Shown here in pieces: positions 26,972-36,073 of a stretch of DNA of 64,000 nt. A program made the translations under genes and the position numbers. The stretch's first letter is position 1, and every line of letters starts with the position of its first letter. The stretch spans positions 3,782,001 to 3,846,000 of the forward strand of contig NZ_CP137761.1 of NCBI RefSeq assembly GCF_033449965.1. The letters run 5' to 3'. The notes under the pieces were generated by a model. That model saw only the letters and a program-made list of their open reading frames with translations, was not told the origin of the DNA and made no database searches. The DNA comes from Bacillus sp. T3. Its GTDB lineage: Bacteria > Bacillota > Bacilli > Bacillales > Cytobacillaceae.

Positions 26972-27328
26972 TTAACCTTTTGGCTTAAACACGAGGGCAC
27001 CGATAAAGCCAAAGATGATCGCTGCCGATATCCCGGAGCTAGTTACTTCGAACATCCAGGTTAATACCCCAACAAGGCCATGTTGCTCAGCTTCCTGCAA
27101 GGCGCCATGTACGAGGGAGTTCCCAAAGCTGGTGATCGGAATCGTTGCTCCCGCTCCAGCAAAGTCCGTAAACGGCTCGTATAGACCAAAGCCGTCCAAT
27201 ATCGCACCGATTACCACCAACAGGCTAAGGGTGTGGCCTGGTGTAAGTTTTGCAACATCAAATAAAAGCTGTCCAATCACACAAATAAGCCCTCCTACTA
27301 CAAAAGCCCAAAAAAACATCGCAAGCAT
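26972..27328 (-). CDS. spoVAE: Stage V sporulation protein AE (SpoVAEb type)
   Basis: 118 aa, four hydrophobic segments (FFWAFVVGGLICVIGQLLFD at the start; C-terminal SSGISAAIIFGFIGALVF). Part of the SpoVA channel in the spore inner membrane that moves dipicolinic acid during sporulation and germination. Ribosome binding site GGGAGGAA. It is 111 nt downstream of spoVAD and ends the operon. Confidence 0.88.
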   Translation of the reverse strand: MLAMFFWAFVVGGLICVIGQLLFDVAKLTPGHTLSLLVVIGAILDGFGLYEPFTDFAGAGATIPITSFGNSLVHGALQEAEQHGLVGVLTWMFEVTSSGISAAIIFGFIGALVFKPKG

Positions 27329-27439
27329 AACGAATTCCTCCCATTAGACTTTAATAGCTGGTTGCAATAGACTGATGCCAAGAACAATATTGTGTAAGTA
27401 AAAACACTATTGCCTTGCAAAATCCAAGCTTCGACAAAT

Positions 27440-28453
27440 TCATTCAATCTCGATTGACACTGCATGAGCAATGCACGGAATCGATTCATTTTGCTGAAAC
27501 GATAATGGCGATAGCAATGCTCCTGTCGCCACTAATAGGATTTTTTTATAGGTCCCTTTTTTCATTTCGTTCAACAAATGTCCATAGAGGACAGTTGCAG
27601 AACAACCGGCACCGCTGCCGCCAGCTTGAACAGGCTGGTCTTCCTTGTAAATTAATAGGCCGCAATCCTTAAATTTTTCCTCAGACAGCTTAATCCCATT
27701 TTTATTTAATAAATCAATTGCGGTTTCATGGCCGATTCTGCCAAGGTCACCAGTCACAATTAAGTCATAATAGTCGGGGGACCGCTTCAAATCCCGAAAA
27801 TGAGCGGCAATTGTATCAGCTGCTGCTGGCGCCATCGCTCCACCCATGTTGAACGGATCTGAAAGTCCCATATCGACGACCTTGCCAATCGTTGCCGAAG
27901 TTGTTACAGGATAATACCCCTCCTCTTTATGTTTGGAAACTAGAGCAACACCAGCACCAGTAACTGTCCATTGAGCTGTTGGCGGTTTTTGACCACCGTA
28001 TTCTGTCGGATATCGAAATTGTCTTTCAGCAGCCGCATTATGGCTTGCTGCTCCTGTTAAAATAAACTCCGCCCCCTGATAATTAATCAGGAAGGATGCA
28101 AGAGCTAACCCCTCCATCGAGGTTGAACAAGCCCCGAAAATCCCCATATAAGGAATTTGGAATCTTCTTGCCGCAAAGCTTGTCGGGGTTATTTGATTAA
28201 TTAAATCACCTGCAATAAAAAAATGAACCTGATCCTTCTCAAGCTTCCCTTTTTTTAAAGCAGTTGCACATGCCTCCTCAATTAACAAACGATGGGCCTT
28301 TTCATACGAGTCCTCTCCCATCCAAAGGTCTTCATGCAAAATATCAAAATCAGTTGCCAGATTACCATTTGCCTCAAACGGTCCGCCTGACACTCCTGTT
28401 GCAATGATTGATGGCTTATTTTCAAAAATCCAGCTTTGCCTGCCTTTAAGCAT
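27440..28453 (-). CDS. spoVAD: Stage V sporulation protein AD (SpoVAD)
   Basis: 337 aa, as in B. subtilis. Thiolase-like fold without the thiolase reaction: FGACSTSMEGLALAS (the cysteine region), TGDLGRIGHET, GGSGAGCSATVLYGH. SpoVAD is the dipicolinate-binding peripheral subunit of the SpoVA complex. Its ATG directly follows the spoVAC stop (TAAATG) behind a GGGGGG site, so translation is coupled. Confidence 0.92.
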   Translation of the reverse strand: MLKGRQSWIFENKPSIIATGVSGGPFEANGNLATDFDILHEDLWMGEDSYEKAHRLLIEEACATALKKGKLEKDQVHFFIAGDLINQITPTSFAARRFQIPYMGIFGACSTSMEGLALASFLINYQGAEFILTGAASHNAAAERQFRYPTEYGGQKPPTAQWTVTGAGVALVSKHKEEGYYPVTTSATIGKVVDMGLSDPFNMGGAMAPAAADTIAAHFRDLKRSPDYYDLIVTGDLGRIGHETAIDLLNKNGIKLSEEKFKDCGLLIYKEDQPVQAGGSGAGCSATVLYGHLLNEMKKGTYKKILLVATGALLSPLSFQQNESIPCIAHAVSIEIE

Positions 28454-28936
28454 TTAAATAACCCCCCAAATTTTCAATAGAGTTTTGATTAAGGCAACCA
28501 CAAATGCTGAAAATACTCCAAATAAAATAACGGAACCAGCAAGCTTAAACATATTTCCGCCAACACCAAGCACAAACCCTTCCGTTCGATGCTCAATTGC
28601 CGCAGAAATAACAGCATTGCCAAATCCAGTCACTGGGACCGCACTTCCTGCTCCACCAAATTGACCAATCCGATCATAAACGCCAAACCCTGTTAAAAGC
28701 ATGGCAAAAAAGACCATCGTCGCCACTGTCGGATTTCCTGCTGTTTGTTCTGTAAAATTAAAAAAATAAATATAGAAATAACTTACTGCTTGACCAATTA
28801 AGCAAATAAAGCCGCCAACAAAAAATGCCTTTATACAGTTTTTAAGGACCGGGCGTTGTGTTTCATGCTTCTGCTGCAGTTCTTGATATTGCAATTGCTG
28901 TGGTGTCAGTTTTTTTAACTTCTCTTTTTTTCCCAT
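28454..28936 (-). CDS. spoVAC: Stage V sporulation protein AC (SpoVAC)
   Basis: 160 aa from ATG at 28936 (MGKKEKLKKLTPQQLQYQEL), with GGGGTGA upstream; an in-frame codon 9 nt earlier is less likely. Charged Gln-rich N-terminus, then membrane segments (AFFVGGFICLIGQAVSYFYI and others) shared with SpoVAE. In B. subtilis SpoVAC forms a mechanosensitive pore for dipicolinate. Second gene of the operon. Confidence 0.9.
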   Translation of the reverse strand: MGKKEKLKKLTPQQLQYQELQQKHETQRPVLKNCIKAFFVGGFICLIGQAVSYFYIYFFNFTEQTAGNPTVATMVFFAMLLTGFGVYDRIGQFGGAGSAVPVTGFGNAVISAAIEHRTEGFVLGVGGNMFKLAGSVILFGVFSAFVVALIKTLLKIWGVI

Positions 28937-28951
28937 TAGAATCACCCCTGC

Positions 28952-29440
28952 TTATGTAAGTTCTTTTTTCAGTTCGATGATTTCCTTTATTTTCTCTTTT
29001 GCTTTTTTATCGGAATAATTAGGGTTATTTTCATCATCAATTAATTCAATAACCTCCAGAAATATCTTATAGTCACTTGAAATAATAAAATCCTCTTTCG
29101 GAAACTTTTTTTCAAGTACGCTGTTGATCTCTTTTTCAATTTGTTTCATTTTGAAGCGGTGCATATGTTTTACTTTGTAGGCAACAATTGTATCTTTATC
29201 TCCCTTTACAATTGCCACATCATAAACTGGCTCAATCGCCATCACCTCTTCTCTTACACGTTTAATCGTTTTTAAATCCTGTGATTCATTTTCTCCGAAC
29301 ACTGTTGGTTTCGGATCTACTTTCTTGATTAATGCCATTTTTGTTTCCTCGCCAGAGTAATCGGCACACCCTGTCAAAATGGATGCAAGTATCGCAAGGA
29401 TTAATTGAATTTTGAACACTGTAACTAGGTAATTTTTCAT
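28952..29440 (-). CDS. YhcN/YlaJ-family sporulation lipoprotein
   Basis: 162 aa. Signal peptide with lipobox LTGC (cysteine near residue 25), then a YhcN/YlaJ-like domain (VREEVMAIEPVYDVAIVKGDKDTIVAYKVKHMHRF). Such lipoproteins attach to the spore inner membrane. It ends 16 nt before spoVAC and heads the operon YhcN-spoVAC-spoVAD-spoVAE, a content I recall from the extra, mobile-type spoVA operons of other Bacillus species. Ribosome binding site AGGAAGGG. Confidence 0.8.
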   Translation of the reverse strand: MKNYLVTVFKIQLILAILASILTGCADYSGEETKMALIKKVDPKPTVFGENESQDLKTIKRVREEVMAIEPVYDVAIVKGDKDTIVAYKVKHMHRFKMKQIEKEINSVLEKKFPKEDFIISSDYKIFLEVIELIDDENNPNYSDKKAKEKIKEIIELKKELT

Positions 29441-29590
29441 TCCATTTCCCTTCCTGCCTTAAGTTTCAATTTATCGTATTATTTATTTTCTTCTTCTAAG
29501 GGAAATTTATGAATCTGTCGGGAAAAAATTATCTAGATTGACAATTTGTTGTGGTTTGGCGGGGCGTAGCTCTCTGGATTGTAGCGTTCT

Positions 29591-29702
29591 ATCCGTGGAT
29601 TCCGCTCTCTATCCGGAGATTTTAGGTTTTATCCGTAGATTTTGCATTTTATCCGTAGATTTTTGGGTTTTATCCGGAGATTTTTGAGCTTTATCCGTAG
29701 AT
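29591..29702. repeat. Intergenic array of ATCCGTAGATTTT units, 20-21 nt period
   Basis: Six units of ATCCG(T/G)(A/G)GATT starting at 29591, 29611, 29631, 29651, 29672 and 29693, with spacers such as TAGGTTT and GGGTTT. It lies between the spoVA-type operon and the fabI terminator. Confidence 0.8.
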
Positions 29703-29753
29703 TAAACTAATTCTAAATTTCTCCTCCTCTCCTTATTATTTTCCAACGCAAAA

Positions 29754-29791
29754 AAACCCAAGCCACTAATCGCTTAGCAGGGCTTGGGTTT
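29754..29791 (-). terminator. Terminator after fabI
   Basis: AAACCCAAGCC / GGCTTGGGTTT with TTTTTT tail on the minus strand. Confidence 0.85.
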
Positions 29792-29803
29792 CTCACAATA
29801 ATA

Positions 29804-30574
29804 TTATGCAGTAATATGGAAGCCTGAATCAACGTGGATATTCTCGCCAGTGATACCACGAGACATGTCGCTGAATAGGAATACGGCAGTATCGCCAACC
29901 TCTTCAGTCGTAGTCGCACGATGAAGTGGAGCACGTTCTTCGATATGCTTAAGGATTAGGTTGAAGTCACCAATTCCTTTAGCTGAAAGCGTGCGGATTG
30001 GGCCAGCAGAAATGGAGTTTACACGGATTCCGTATTTACCCATATCATTTGCTAAATAGCGTACACTTGCTTCAAGTGAAGCTTTGGCAACACCCATGAC
30101 ATTGTAGTTTGGCAATACGCGCTCTCCACCAAGGTAGGTTAAAGCGATGATGCTTCCGCCTTCTGTCATTAGCTCCTTTGCTTCCTTTGCCACAGCTGTT
30201 AAAGAATAAGAGCTAATATTGTGTGCCAAAAGGAATCCATCACGATTGGTGGTCATATAGTCACCTTCGAGCTCTTCCTTATTGGCAAAAGCGATACAGT
30301 GAGCCAAACCATGAATCGTGCCGACTTGCTCCTTGATTTGGGCAAAACATTTAGCAATATCTTCATCAGACGTTACGTCACACGGTAAAAGGATAGAATC
30401 AGCGCCTTCAAGTGTGTCAGTCAAATCACGTACACCTTTTTCAAATCTTTCGCCTGCATATGTAAAAATCAATCTTGCTCCTGATGCATGCAAGGAACGA
30501 GCGATTCCCCAGGCAATACTTCTTTTATTTGCAACACCCATAACTACATAAGTTTTTCCGGATAACAGAGACAT
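29804..30574 (-). CDS. fabI: Enoyl-[acyl-carrier-protein] reductase FabI
   Basis: 256 aa from ATG at 30574, with GGAGGG upstream. Short-chain dehydrogenase fold: cofactor loop GVANKRSIAWGIA (residues 13-25), active-site YNVMGVAK (Y-x6-K), SAGPIRTLSAKGI substrate loop. It reduces trans-2-enoyl-ACP with NAD(P)H, the last step of each elongation cycle. A perfect FapR operator lies 28 nt upstream. Confidence 0.95.
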   Translation of the reverse strand: MSLLSGKTYVVMGVANKRSIAWGIARSLHASGARLIFTYAGERFEKGVRDLTDTLEGADSILLPCDVTSDEDIAKCFAQIKEQVGTIHGLAHCIAFANKEELEGDYMTTNRDGFLLAHNISSYSLTAVAKEAKELMTEGGSIIALTYLGGERVLPNYNVMGVAKASLEASVRYLANDMGKYGIRVNSISAGPIRTLSAKGIGDFNLILKHIEERAPLHRATTTEEVGDTAVFLFSDMSRGITGENIHVDSGFHITA

Positions 30575-30601
30575 CAATTACCCTCCTATTAATACATGAT
30601 A

Positions 30602-30618
30602 TTAGTACCTAGTACTAA
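30602..30618. promoter_or_regulatory. FapR operator of fabI
   Basis: TTAGTACCTAGTACTAA, a perfect palindrome matching the FapR consensus TTAGTACCTRGTNNTAA known from Bacillus fatty acid genes; repression is relieved by malonyl-CoA/ACP. Confidence 0.85.
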
Positions 30619-30693
30619 TTCTACTATAACATATTATAAAAAGAAAGAATTATTTCCCCACTTCATCCTCATCCTTACCAAAACAACAAATGT

Positions 30694-32556
30694 TTAACAC
30701 CTTTGACAAAACTCTAATTCTCGTTTGAGCTGTTCGACGTACTTTCTTGAACCTGTCACGATGAGTCGATCATTTAGCAAAAGTTCTGTATCGCCATGCG
30801 GAATTAAAGAATCTTTGCCCCGGAAAATCCGAACAAAGATGACATCTCCAGTAAAAGGAAATGTTCTTAACTCCATACTAACAAATTCCTCATTGAGCAT
30901 TTTGATTTCAAATAATGAAGTATCCTGGCTTGATAAAATCCTCATTAAACCTGGAGCCTCAATGGATGCCCGTAGAAGTGTTTGCTGAGCCAAAAATCCA
31001 GAAAATATCTCAATCTCGTGTTCACGCAGTTTATCCTGCAAGGAAGAACCTTCCACTCTTGCAATCACTCGCGGAATCCCTTTTTCCTTCAAAGCTCTCG
31101 CTAAAATAGCGTTCGTTTCCTGATCCCAGGTTAAGATCACAACACAATCAGCCTGCAGTACCTTCGTCCTATCAGTAATTGTTTCCAGAGAGTAATCGGG
31201 AATCTCCACTAGATCAAACAATGAATCGGCAATTGGCTTATCCGCTTTTTCTTGCATCGTCGTATACAAGATGGAGTCATAAAGGGTTGTCTCGAGTTGG
31301 CGCGATACTTGGAGTGTTAGTTGGTTTGCACCAATAAAGGCAACTTTGACTTTTTTATTTTGCACATGGTCCTGAGGAAACAGTTTTTTAAAAACCATTG
31401 GCGTGAAAATAGACGTGATGACAGCAACCAAAATCAAGGTTCCTCTCATTTCCGAGCTAATCACACCTAGACGTTCTCCAATCGTGGCAGCGGCGATTAC
31501 GAGTGATAAGGTTGAAGTTAATAAAAACCCCGATGCTGTGACTGTTTTCATATCATACCAAAGCTTTAAATAATAAATCGGGATAAGCTTTGATAACAAC
31601 AGTGCTAATAGTAACAAAGGGACAAGCAACAGTAATTTCGGATCACTTAATAGCGACCAAAGATCAAGATTCACACCAATCATGACAAAAAAGATTGGGA
31701 TCAAAAAGCCGTAGCCAAACGAATCAAGCTTATGAATCATCTCCTGATTTGGGGATAACAATGACACGAGAACTCCCGCAAGAAAGGCTCCAAGAATGTT
31801 TTCTGCCCCAACCGTTTCTGAAAGCGCAACAAGAAAAATAATTAATGCAAACACCGCACGGGTCCCTATTTGTGTTGTCCCTTTAGACAAAACATCAAGA
31901 AAAGTGCGGTTTTTTAACCCTTTTCCAATAAAAAACAGGACCACACCAGCGCCAAAAAGGATCAACAACAGCCAAGTATTTCCCTCACCACCGTCATAAA
32001 TCGATGCGAATACCGCAAGCAGTATCATTGTGACAAGGTCGGCAATGACAGCAACTAGCAAAATTATTTGGCCAATCACCGTTTTCATTAAATGGGCTTC
32101 TTTTAAAGTTGGCACGACCACTCCTAATGATATAGTAGAGATGATCAAGGTCATTAAAAAGGCATTTTCAATAAAGCCCGTCAGAACAAATAAATAGGAA
32201 AGACCGTAGGATGCTGCAAAAATACCAATAAAAACAATTGTGGCAACTACAAAGGTGTTCGGCTCCTTCTTTCCATTCGGCAGTAGTACCTTTGTTTTTT
32301 TTCCATAAAAAGCAGTGAAATCAATTTCTAAACCACTTAGGAACATTAAAAAGATGAAGCCAAGCGTTGAAAGGGTTTCGAGCCACATATCCTGATGAAC
32401 AAGGTTAAAACCGCTTTTGCCAATGACCAGCCCCATTAAGATTTCGGCAACAACAACCGGAATGATTGTCAGTTTTAAGCGATGTTGCATGATTGGGGTA
32501 AAAAAAGCAACAATAATGACAATAAAAAGTGAGGCTACGGATGCAGAATGTTCCAT
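30694..32556 (-). CDS. yjbQ: CPA2-family Na+/H+ or K+/H+ antiporter YjbQ with TrkA-N domain
   Basis: 620 aa from ATG at 32556 (MEHSASVASLFIVIIVAFF), the start after GAGGGGGAA. About 12 membrane segments in residues 1-390 (LSGLEIDF and the ALSETVGAENILGAFLAG region are CPA2 features), a cytosolic Rossmann TrkA-N domain (VKVAFIGANQLTLQVSRQL) and a C-terminal TrkA-C part. Monovalent cation:proton antiport at the cell membrane. Divergent from prpE with a 63-nt gap. Confidence 0.9.
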   Translation of the reverse strand: MEHSASVASLFIVIIVAFFTPIMQHRLKLTIIPVVVAEILMGLVIGKSGFNLVHQDMWLETLSTLGFIFLMFLSGLEIDFTAFYGKKTKVLLPNGKKEPNTFVVATIVFIGIFAASYGLSYLFVLTGFIENAFLMTLIISTISLGVVVPTLKEAHLMKTVIGQIILLVAVIADLVTMILLAVFASIYDGGEGNTWLLLILFGAGVVLFFIGKGLKNRTFLDVLSKGTTQIGTRAVFALIIFLVALSETVGAENILGAFLAGVLVSLLSPNQEMIHKLDSFGYGFLIPIFFVMIGVNLDLWSLLSDPKLLLLVPLLLLALLLSKLIPIYYLKLWYDMKTVTASGFLLTSTLSLVIAAATIGERLGVISSEMRGTLILVAVITSIFTPMVFKKLFPQDHVQNKKVKVAFIGANQLTLQVSRQLETTLYDSILYTTMQEKADKPIADSLFDLVEIPDYSLETITDRTKVLQADCVVILTWDQETNAILARALKEKGIPRVIARVEGSSLQDKLREHEIEIFSGFLAQQTLLRASIEAPGLMRILSSQDTSLFEIKMLNEEFVSMELRTFPFTGDVIFVRIFRGKDSLIPHGDTELLLNDRLIVTGSRKYVEQLKRELEFCQRC

Positions 32557-32619
32557 TTTCAATTCCCCCTCATTAGTTTTTTTGAGTTTGAAATTCAAGA
32601 TTCAAGGGAGCAATGTACA

Positions 32620-33357
32620 ATGAAATTAGATATCATAGGGGACATTCATGGCTGCTTCATGGAGTTTAAACAATTAACAAAGAAATTAGGATATGAGTGG
32701 GATAGTGGAATCCCCGTTCATCCTCAAGGACGAAAGCTGGCATTTGTCGGCGATTTGACCGACAGAGGCCCACATTCCCTCAAAGTGATTGAGGTTATTT
32801 ATGAACTGGCTGTAAACAAAAAGAGTGCCTATTATGTCCCTGGTAACCATTGCAATAAGCTGTATCGTTACTTTTTAGGAAATAAAGTTCAGATTACGCA
32901 CGGATTAGAAACAACGGTAGCAGAGTTGGAAGAAATCAGCAAAGATAACCAACAAGTAATTCGGCAGAAATTTATTGAGCTCTATGAAAAAGCCCCAATG
33001 TATCAGCAATTGGATAAAGGACGTCTCGTCATTGCCCATGCTGGAATTCGCCAAGACTATATTGGAAAATTCACTTCGAAGGTGAAAACATTTGTGCTTT
33101 ATGGTGATATTACTGGAGAAAAGCATCCGGATGGCTCACCGGTTCGACTTGATTGGGCATCCCACTATTCTGGCAAAGCCTGTGTCGTTTATGGTCATAC
33201 TCCTGTTCGAGAGGTGAGAATCACAAACAATACGTACAATATTGACACAGGTTGTGTATTTGGCGGTAAACTAACAGCATTACGGTATCCTGAAAAAGAA
33301 GTTGTTTCTGTTGAATCATCGTTAGCCTTTGTTGCGGAAAAATTTAGAGAGTTATAA
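32620..33357 (+). CDS. prpE: Bis(5'-nucleosyl)-tetraphosphatase PrpE
   Basis: 245 aa from ATG at 32620, with AAGGGAG upstream; the frame opens earlier but over the yjbQ start. Calcineurin-like metallophosphatase motifs: GDIHGCFMEF, GDLTDRGPHS, PGNHCNKL, and later AHAGIR and YGHTPV. The B. subtilis protein hydrolyses Ap4A asymmetrically and dephosphorylates phosphotyrosine, and was reported to affect spore germination. Confidence 0.92.
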   Translation: MKLDIIGDIHGCFMEFKQLTKKLGYEWDSGIPVHPQGRKLAFVGDLTDRGPHSLKVIEVIYELAVNKKSAYYVPGNHCNKLYRYFLGNKVQITHGLETTVAELEEISKDNQQVIRQKFIELYEKAPMYQQLDKGRLVIAHAGIRQDYIGKFTSKVKTFVLYGDITGEKHPDGSPVRLDWASHYSGKACVVYGHTPVREVRITNNTYNIDTGCVFGGKLTALRYPEKEVVSVESSLAFVAEKFREL

Positions 33358-33364
33358 ATGAGTA

Positions 33365-33401
33365 AGATTCGCCACCACCAGCAATGTGACGAATCTTTTT
33401 T
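33365..33401 (+). terminator. Terminator after prpE
   Basis: AGATTCG...CGAATCT stem with inner CAC/GTG pairing, followed by TTTTTT. Confidence 0.75.
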
Positions 33402-33406
33402 AGTAT

Positions 33407-33494
33407 GGTTATGTTAAATCCGTCTGTTGATTTCCGCTCCAGGTGCTCCAATCAACAGAGTGCATTAAAATCTACAACATTCTTTAACGTAGCC
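33407..33494. repeat. Dispersed repeat family A, short form, copy 1
   Basis: 88 nt from GGTTATGTTAAA to TTTAACGTAGCC. It equals the ends of the 185-nt form joined at GGTGCT|CCAATCAAC, with the GC-rich core absent. Confidence 0.75.
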
Positions 33495-33507
33495 TTTAAT
33501 ATTTACA

Positions 33508-34410
33508 TCACAAAGCATTGGACTCTAATAGCTCATTCATATCCTGAGGCAGTGGTGCCGTAAACTGACACTCCTGTTGTAAAAATGGATGATAGAACGA
33601 TACCTCACGACAATGAAGTGCCTGCCTTGCTAACAATTCGAGTGGCCCCCCATAGAGATCATCTCCAAGCAGTGGATGCCCAAGCCATAAAAGATGAACG
33701 CGAATTTGATGAGTTCTGCCTGTTTCGAGCTGAAGCAACAGATGGGTAAAATTTTGGTAGCGGTTAATGACCCAATAATTTGTACAAGCATACTGTCCTT
33801 CAGGATGAACCTCTCGTTCGATAATGCTTTCTTTTTTCTGGCAATTGATTGTACAATTTTACCAGTATCTTGCGCAATTCTTCCAGAGGCGAAAGCTTCA
33901 TATTTTCGTGTAACCTGACCCATTTTTTGCTGTTGAGAAAGTAAATGATGAACATGACGGTGCTTTGCAATTAATACGAGTCCTGGAGGTGTCACGGTCT
34001 AGCCTCGTCACAATATGGGCAGTTGCTGAAACTCCAATTTCGTCATAATAGCCTATCAAAGCATTCGCTAAGCTCCCAGATGGATGCTCCCGTGACGGGA
34101 TTGTACTCATACCAGCTGGTTTATTGACAACTAACACATATTGATCTTCATAAAGAATGGAAAGTGGGATTTTTTCAGGTTTAATCCCTTCACTGCGTTC
34201 TTCTTTTGGAAAAATAATTTTCAATTTATCATTAGCATTTAGGCGATAGCGGACATTCACCTCGACATCATTTACGAAAATGCCTCCACCTTTAAATTTA
34301 ATATCTGTTAAAGCGGTTTTTGAAATGTCTTGTTCCTTTAAAAAATCACGAATTAAACTTCCTGAAGCAGATAAGTTTATTTCCCAAGTAATGAAGAACC
34401 TTTGGTCCAT
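33508..34410 (-). CDS. yjbO: RluA/RluD-family 23S rRNA pseudouridine synthase (two frameshifts)
   Basis: About 300 aa after repair. An S4-like N-terminal segment (FLKEQDISKTALTDIKFKGG) precedes the catalytic domain with VVNKPAGMSTIPS and TRLDRDTSG, where the aspartate is the catalytic residue, and ends with LETGRTHQIRVHLLWLGHPLLGDDLYGG. The frame changes at 33982-33986 (CCWGG, where CCGG gives DTSGLVLIA) and in the A run near 33832 (one more A gives ARKKESIIEREVHPEG). It lies 27 nt after NAD kinase; yjbM-ppnK-yjbO form one unit as in B. subtilis. Confidence 0.88.
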
Positions 34411-34437
34411 GGAGTATCTTTCCTTCTTATGTAGTGT

Positions 34438-35236
34438 TTAATCTTCTGAAACGAATGAATCATGGACTCGCTTCCAAAACGGAAATGGTCTGAACCTAGC
34501 AAATCGAATTTTTTCATCAGCAACGCGATATTGAATCGACTTGACATCCTTATGCAATAAGGTTAAATGATCGATTGTAATTTGAAAATCCGGTCCATTT
34601 ACAGGCTTCAAGCGACACGTATGGTGGTCCGGTAAAATAAGTGGTGAACCGATCGTTCCGGAACACGCGATTGTTAATCGATGCCATTTCTGTTAACTGT
34701 AGAGCTGGAATAGAGGGATGTAAAATTGCTCCACCTAATGCTTTATTATAAGCTGTACTGCCTGAAGGCGTTGAAACACAAAGGCCATCACCGCGGAACC
34801 GTTCAAAATTCTGGCCGCGAATCTCAACATCCATCACAAGGGTCCCCTCTACACTCTTAACCGTTGATTCATTCAGTGCGAGATACCGTGTTTCCCTACC
34901 ACCATGCTGGTAGCGAATAATCGTTTCAAGCAATGGATATTCCACAATTTGATAAGGCGTTCTAGCAATCGCGATGACAAGTTTTTCGATTTCTTCCGGT
35001 ACCCAGTCCGCATAAAAACCTAAATGTCCAGTATGAATTCCGACAAAGGATGTTTTATCAAGACGGCTGCTATATCGATGAAATGCATATAAAAGTGTGC
35101 CATCTCCCCCAATCGAGACAACGATATCTGGTTGGTCCTCGTCATAGATCAAATCAAAATCCTGTAAATAGGTTCTCATTTTAGTTTTTAACGTATCTGA
35201 CCTTGAATCCCCTTTTGAAGTAATTGCAAATTTCAT
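34438..35236 (-). CDS. ppnK: NAD kinase (frameshifted)
   Basis: 265 aa after repair, as in B. subtilis NadF. Motifs SIGGDGTLLYAFHRY (nucleotide binding), LNESTVKS and STPSGSTAYNKALGG are present. It phosphorylates NAD to NADP and is essential in bacteria, so a real knock-out is improbable. The frame breaks at 34658-34663 (TTCCGGAACG, one base too many); the shifted frame continues VFRTIGSPLILPDHHTC and ends at 34438 instead of the early stop at 34550. Confidence 0.9.
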
Positions 35237-35255
35237 TCTTTACCCCTCATTTAAT

Positions 35256-35918
35256 TTACTTTGAATCCTTGCTTATTTTACTCCCTTTTCCTTCCTGATG
35301 GGTCTCTTTCTTTAAAGTGAAAAAGGCTTGTGCTTCTTGTATTTCTCCTCTGATTAGTGACATTTCCTCATCCAATCGAAAGGCTGCTTCAGATGCTCGT
35401 TGCAAACGAGTTTGAATGTCTTTAGGAAATTGACCTTTATATTTGTAATTCAAGGAGTGCTCAATCGTCGCCCAAAAATTCATCGCAAGTGTTCGAATTT
35501 GAATTTCTACTAATATTTTTTTCTCTCCATTAATCGTTTGAACCGGATAACAAATCACCACATGATAGGAGCGATATCCACTTGCCTTTTTGTGAGAAAT
35601 ATAATTTCGTTCTTCGATAACCTCAAAATCATTTCTTTCTCTTAGCAATTTTACGACAGTCTTTATATCATCAACAAATTGGCACATCATTCTCAGGCCA
35701 GCAATATCCTGCATTTCCGTTTCCAATTTATCTAAAGGAATCCCTTTTTGAACGGCTTTATCTAAAATACTCGCAATCGGTTTGACACGTCCTGTCACAA
35801 ATTCAATTGGTGAATGGGAAGAATTCAGCTCAAACTGTCCTCTCATTCCCCTTAACTTCACTTTCAACTCCTCAACCGCTTGCTTATATGGTGCTAAAAA
35901 GTGGTCCCAATGTTCCAA
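35256..35918 (-). CDS. yjbM: Small alarmone synthetase YjbM (GTP pyrophosphokinase)
   Basis: 220 aa, RelA/SpoT synthetase domain only, no hydrolase. Conserved stretches GLRMMCQFVDD, RNYISHKKASGYRSYH (in place of RDYI-PKxNGY), and VEIQIRTLAMNFWATIEHSLNYK. It makes (p)ppGpp from ATP and GDP/GTP. Orthologous by position to B. subtilis SasB/YjbM; yjbL, which neighbours it there, is not seen. Divergent from yjbK. Confidence 0.92.
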   Translation of the reverse strand: MEHWDHFLAPYKQAVEELKVKLRGMRGQFELNSSHSPIEFVTGRVKPIASILDKAVQKGIPLDKLETEMQDIAGLRMMCQFVDDIKTVVKLLRERNDFEVIEERNYISHKKASGYRSYHVVICYPVQTINGEKKILVEIQIRTLAMNFWATIEHSLNYKYKGQFPKDIQTRLQRASEAAFRLDEEMSLIRGEIQEAQAFFTLKKETHQEGKGSKISKDSK

Positions 35919-36073
35919 CTATACTCACCTCATCTAACCTGTCTTACCATGAAAATCTCAACACAGGGATTTGATACATATTTTATCATATTTATTGGCC
36001 GATTCCCAAAATTGATGTCTGAGAGAAATAAAGAGATAATAGATTGAGTAGTAAGAATGAAAGGAAGATTCCG

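Noticed and set aside
23312..29702. The two short-motif arrays as CRISPR
   Set aside because: Units are only 9-13 nt and degenerate, the period is about 20 nt, and no cas gene is nearby.
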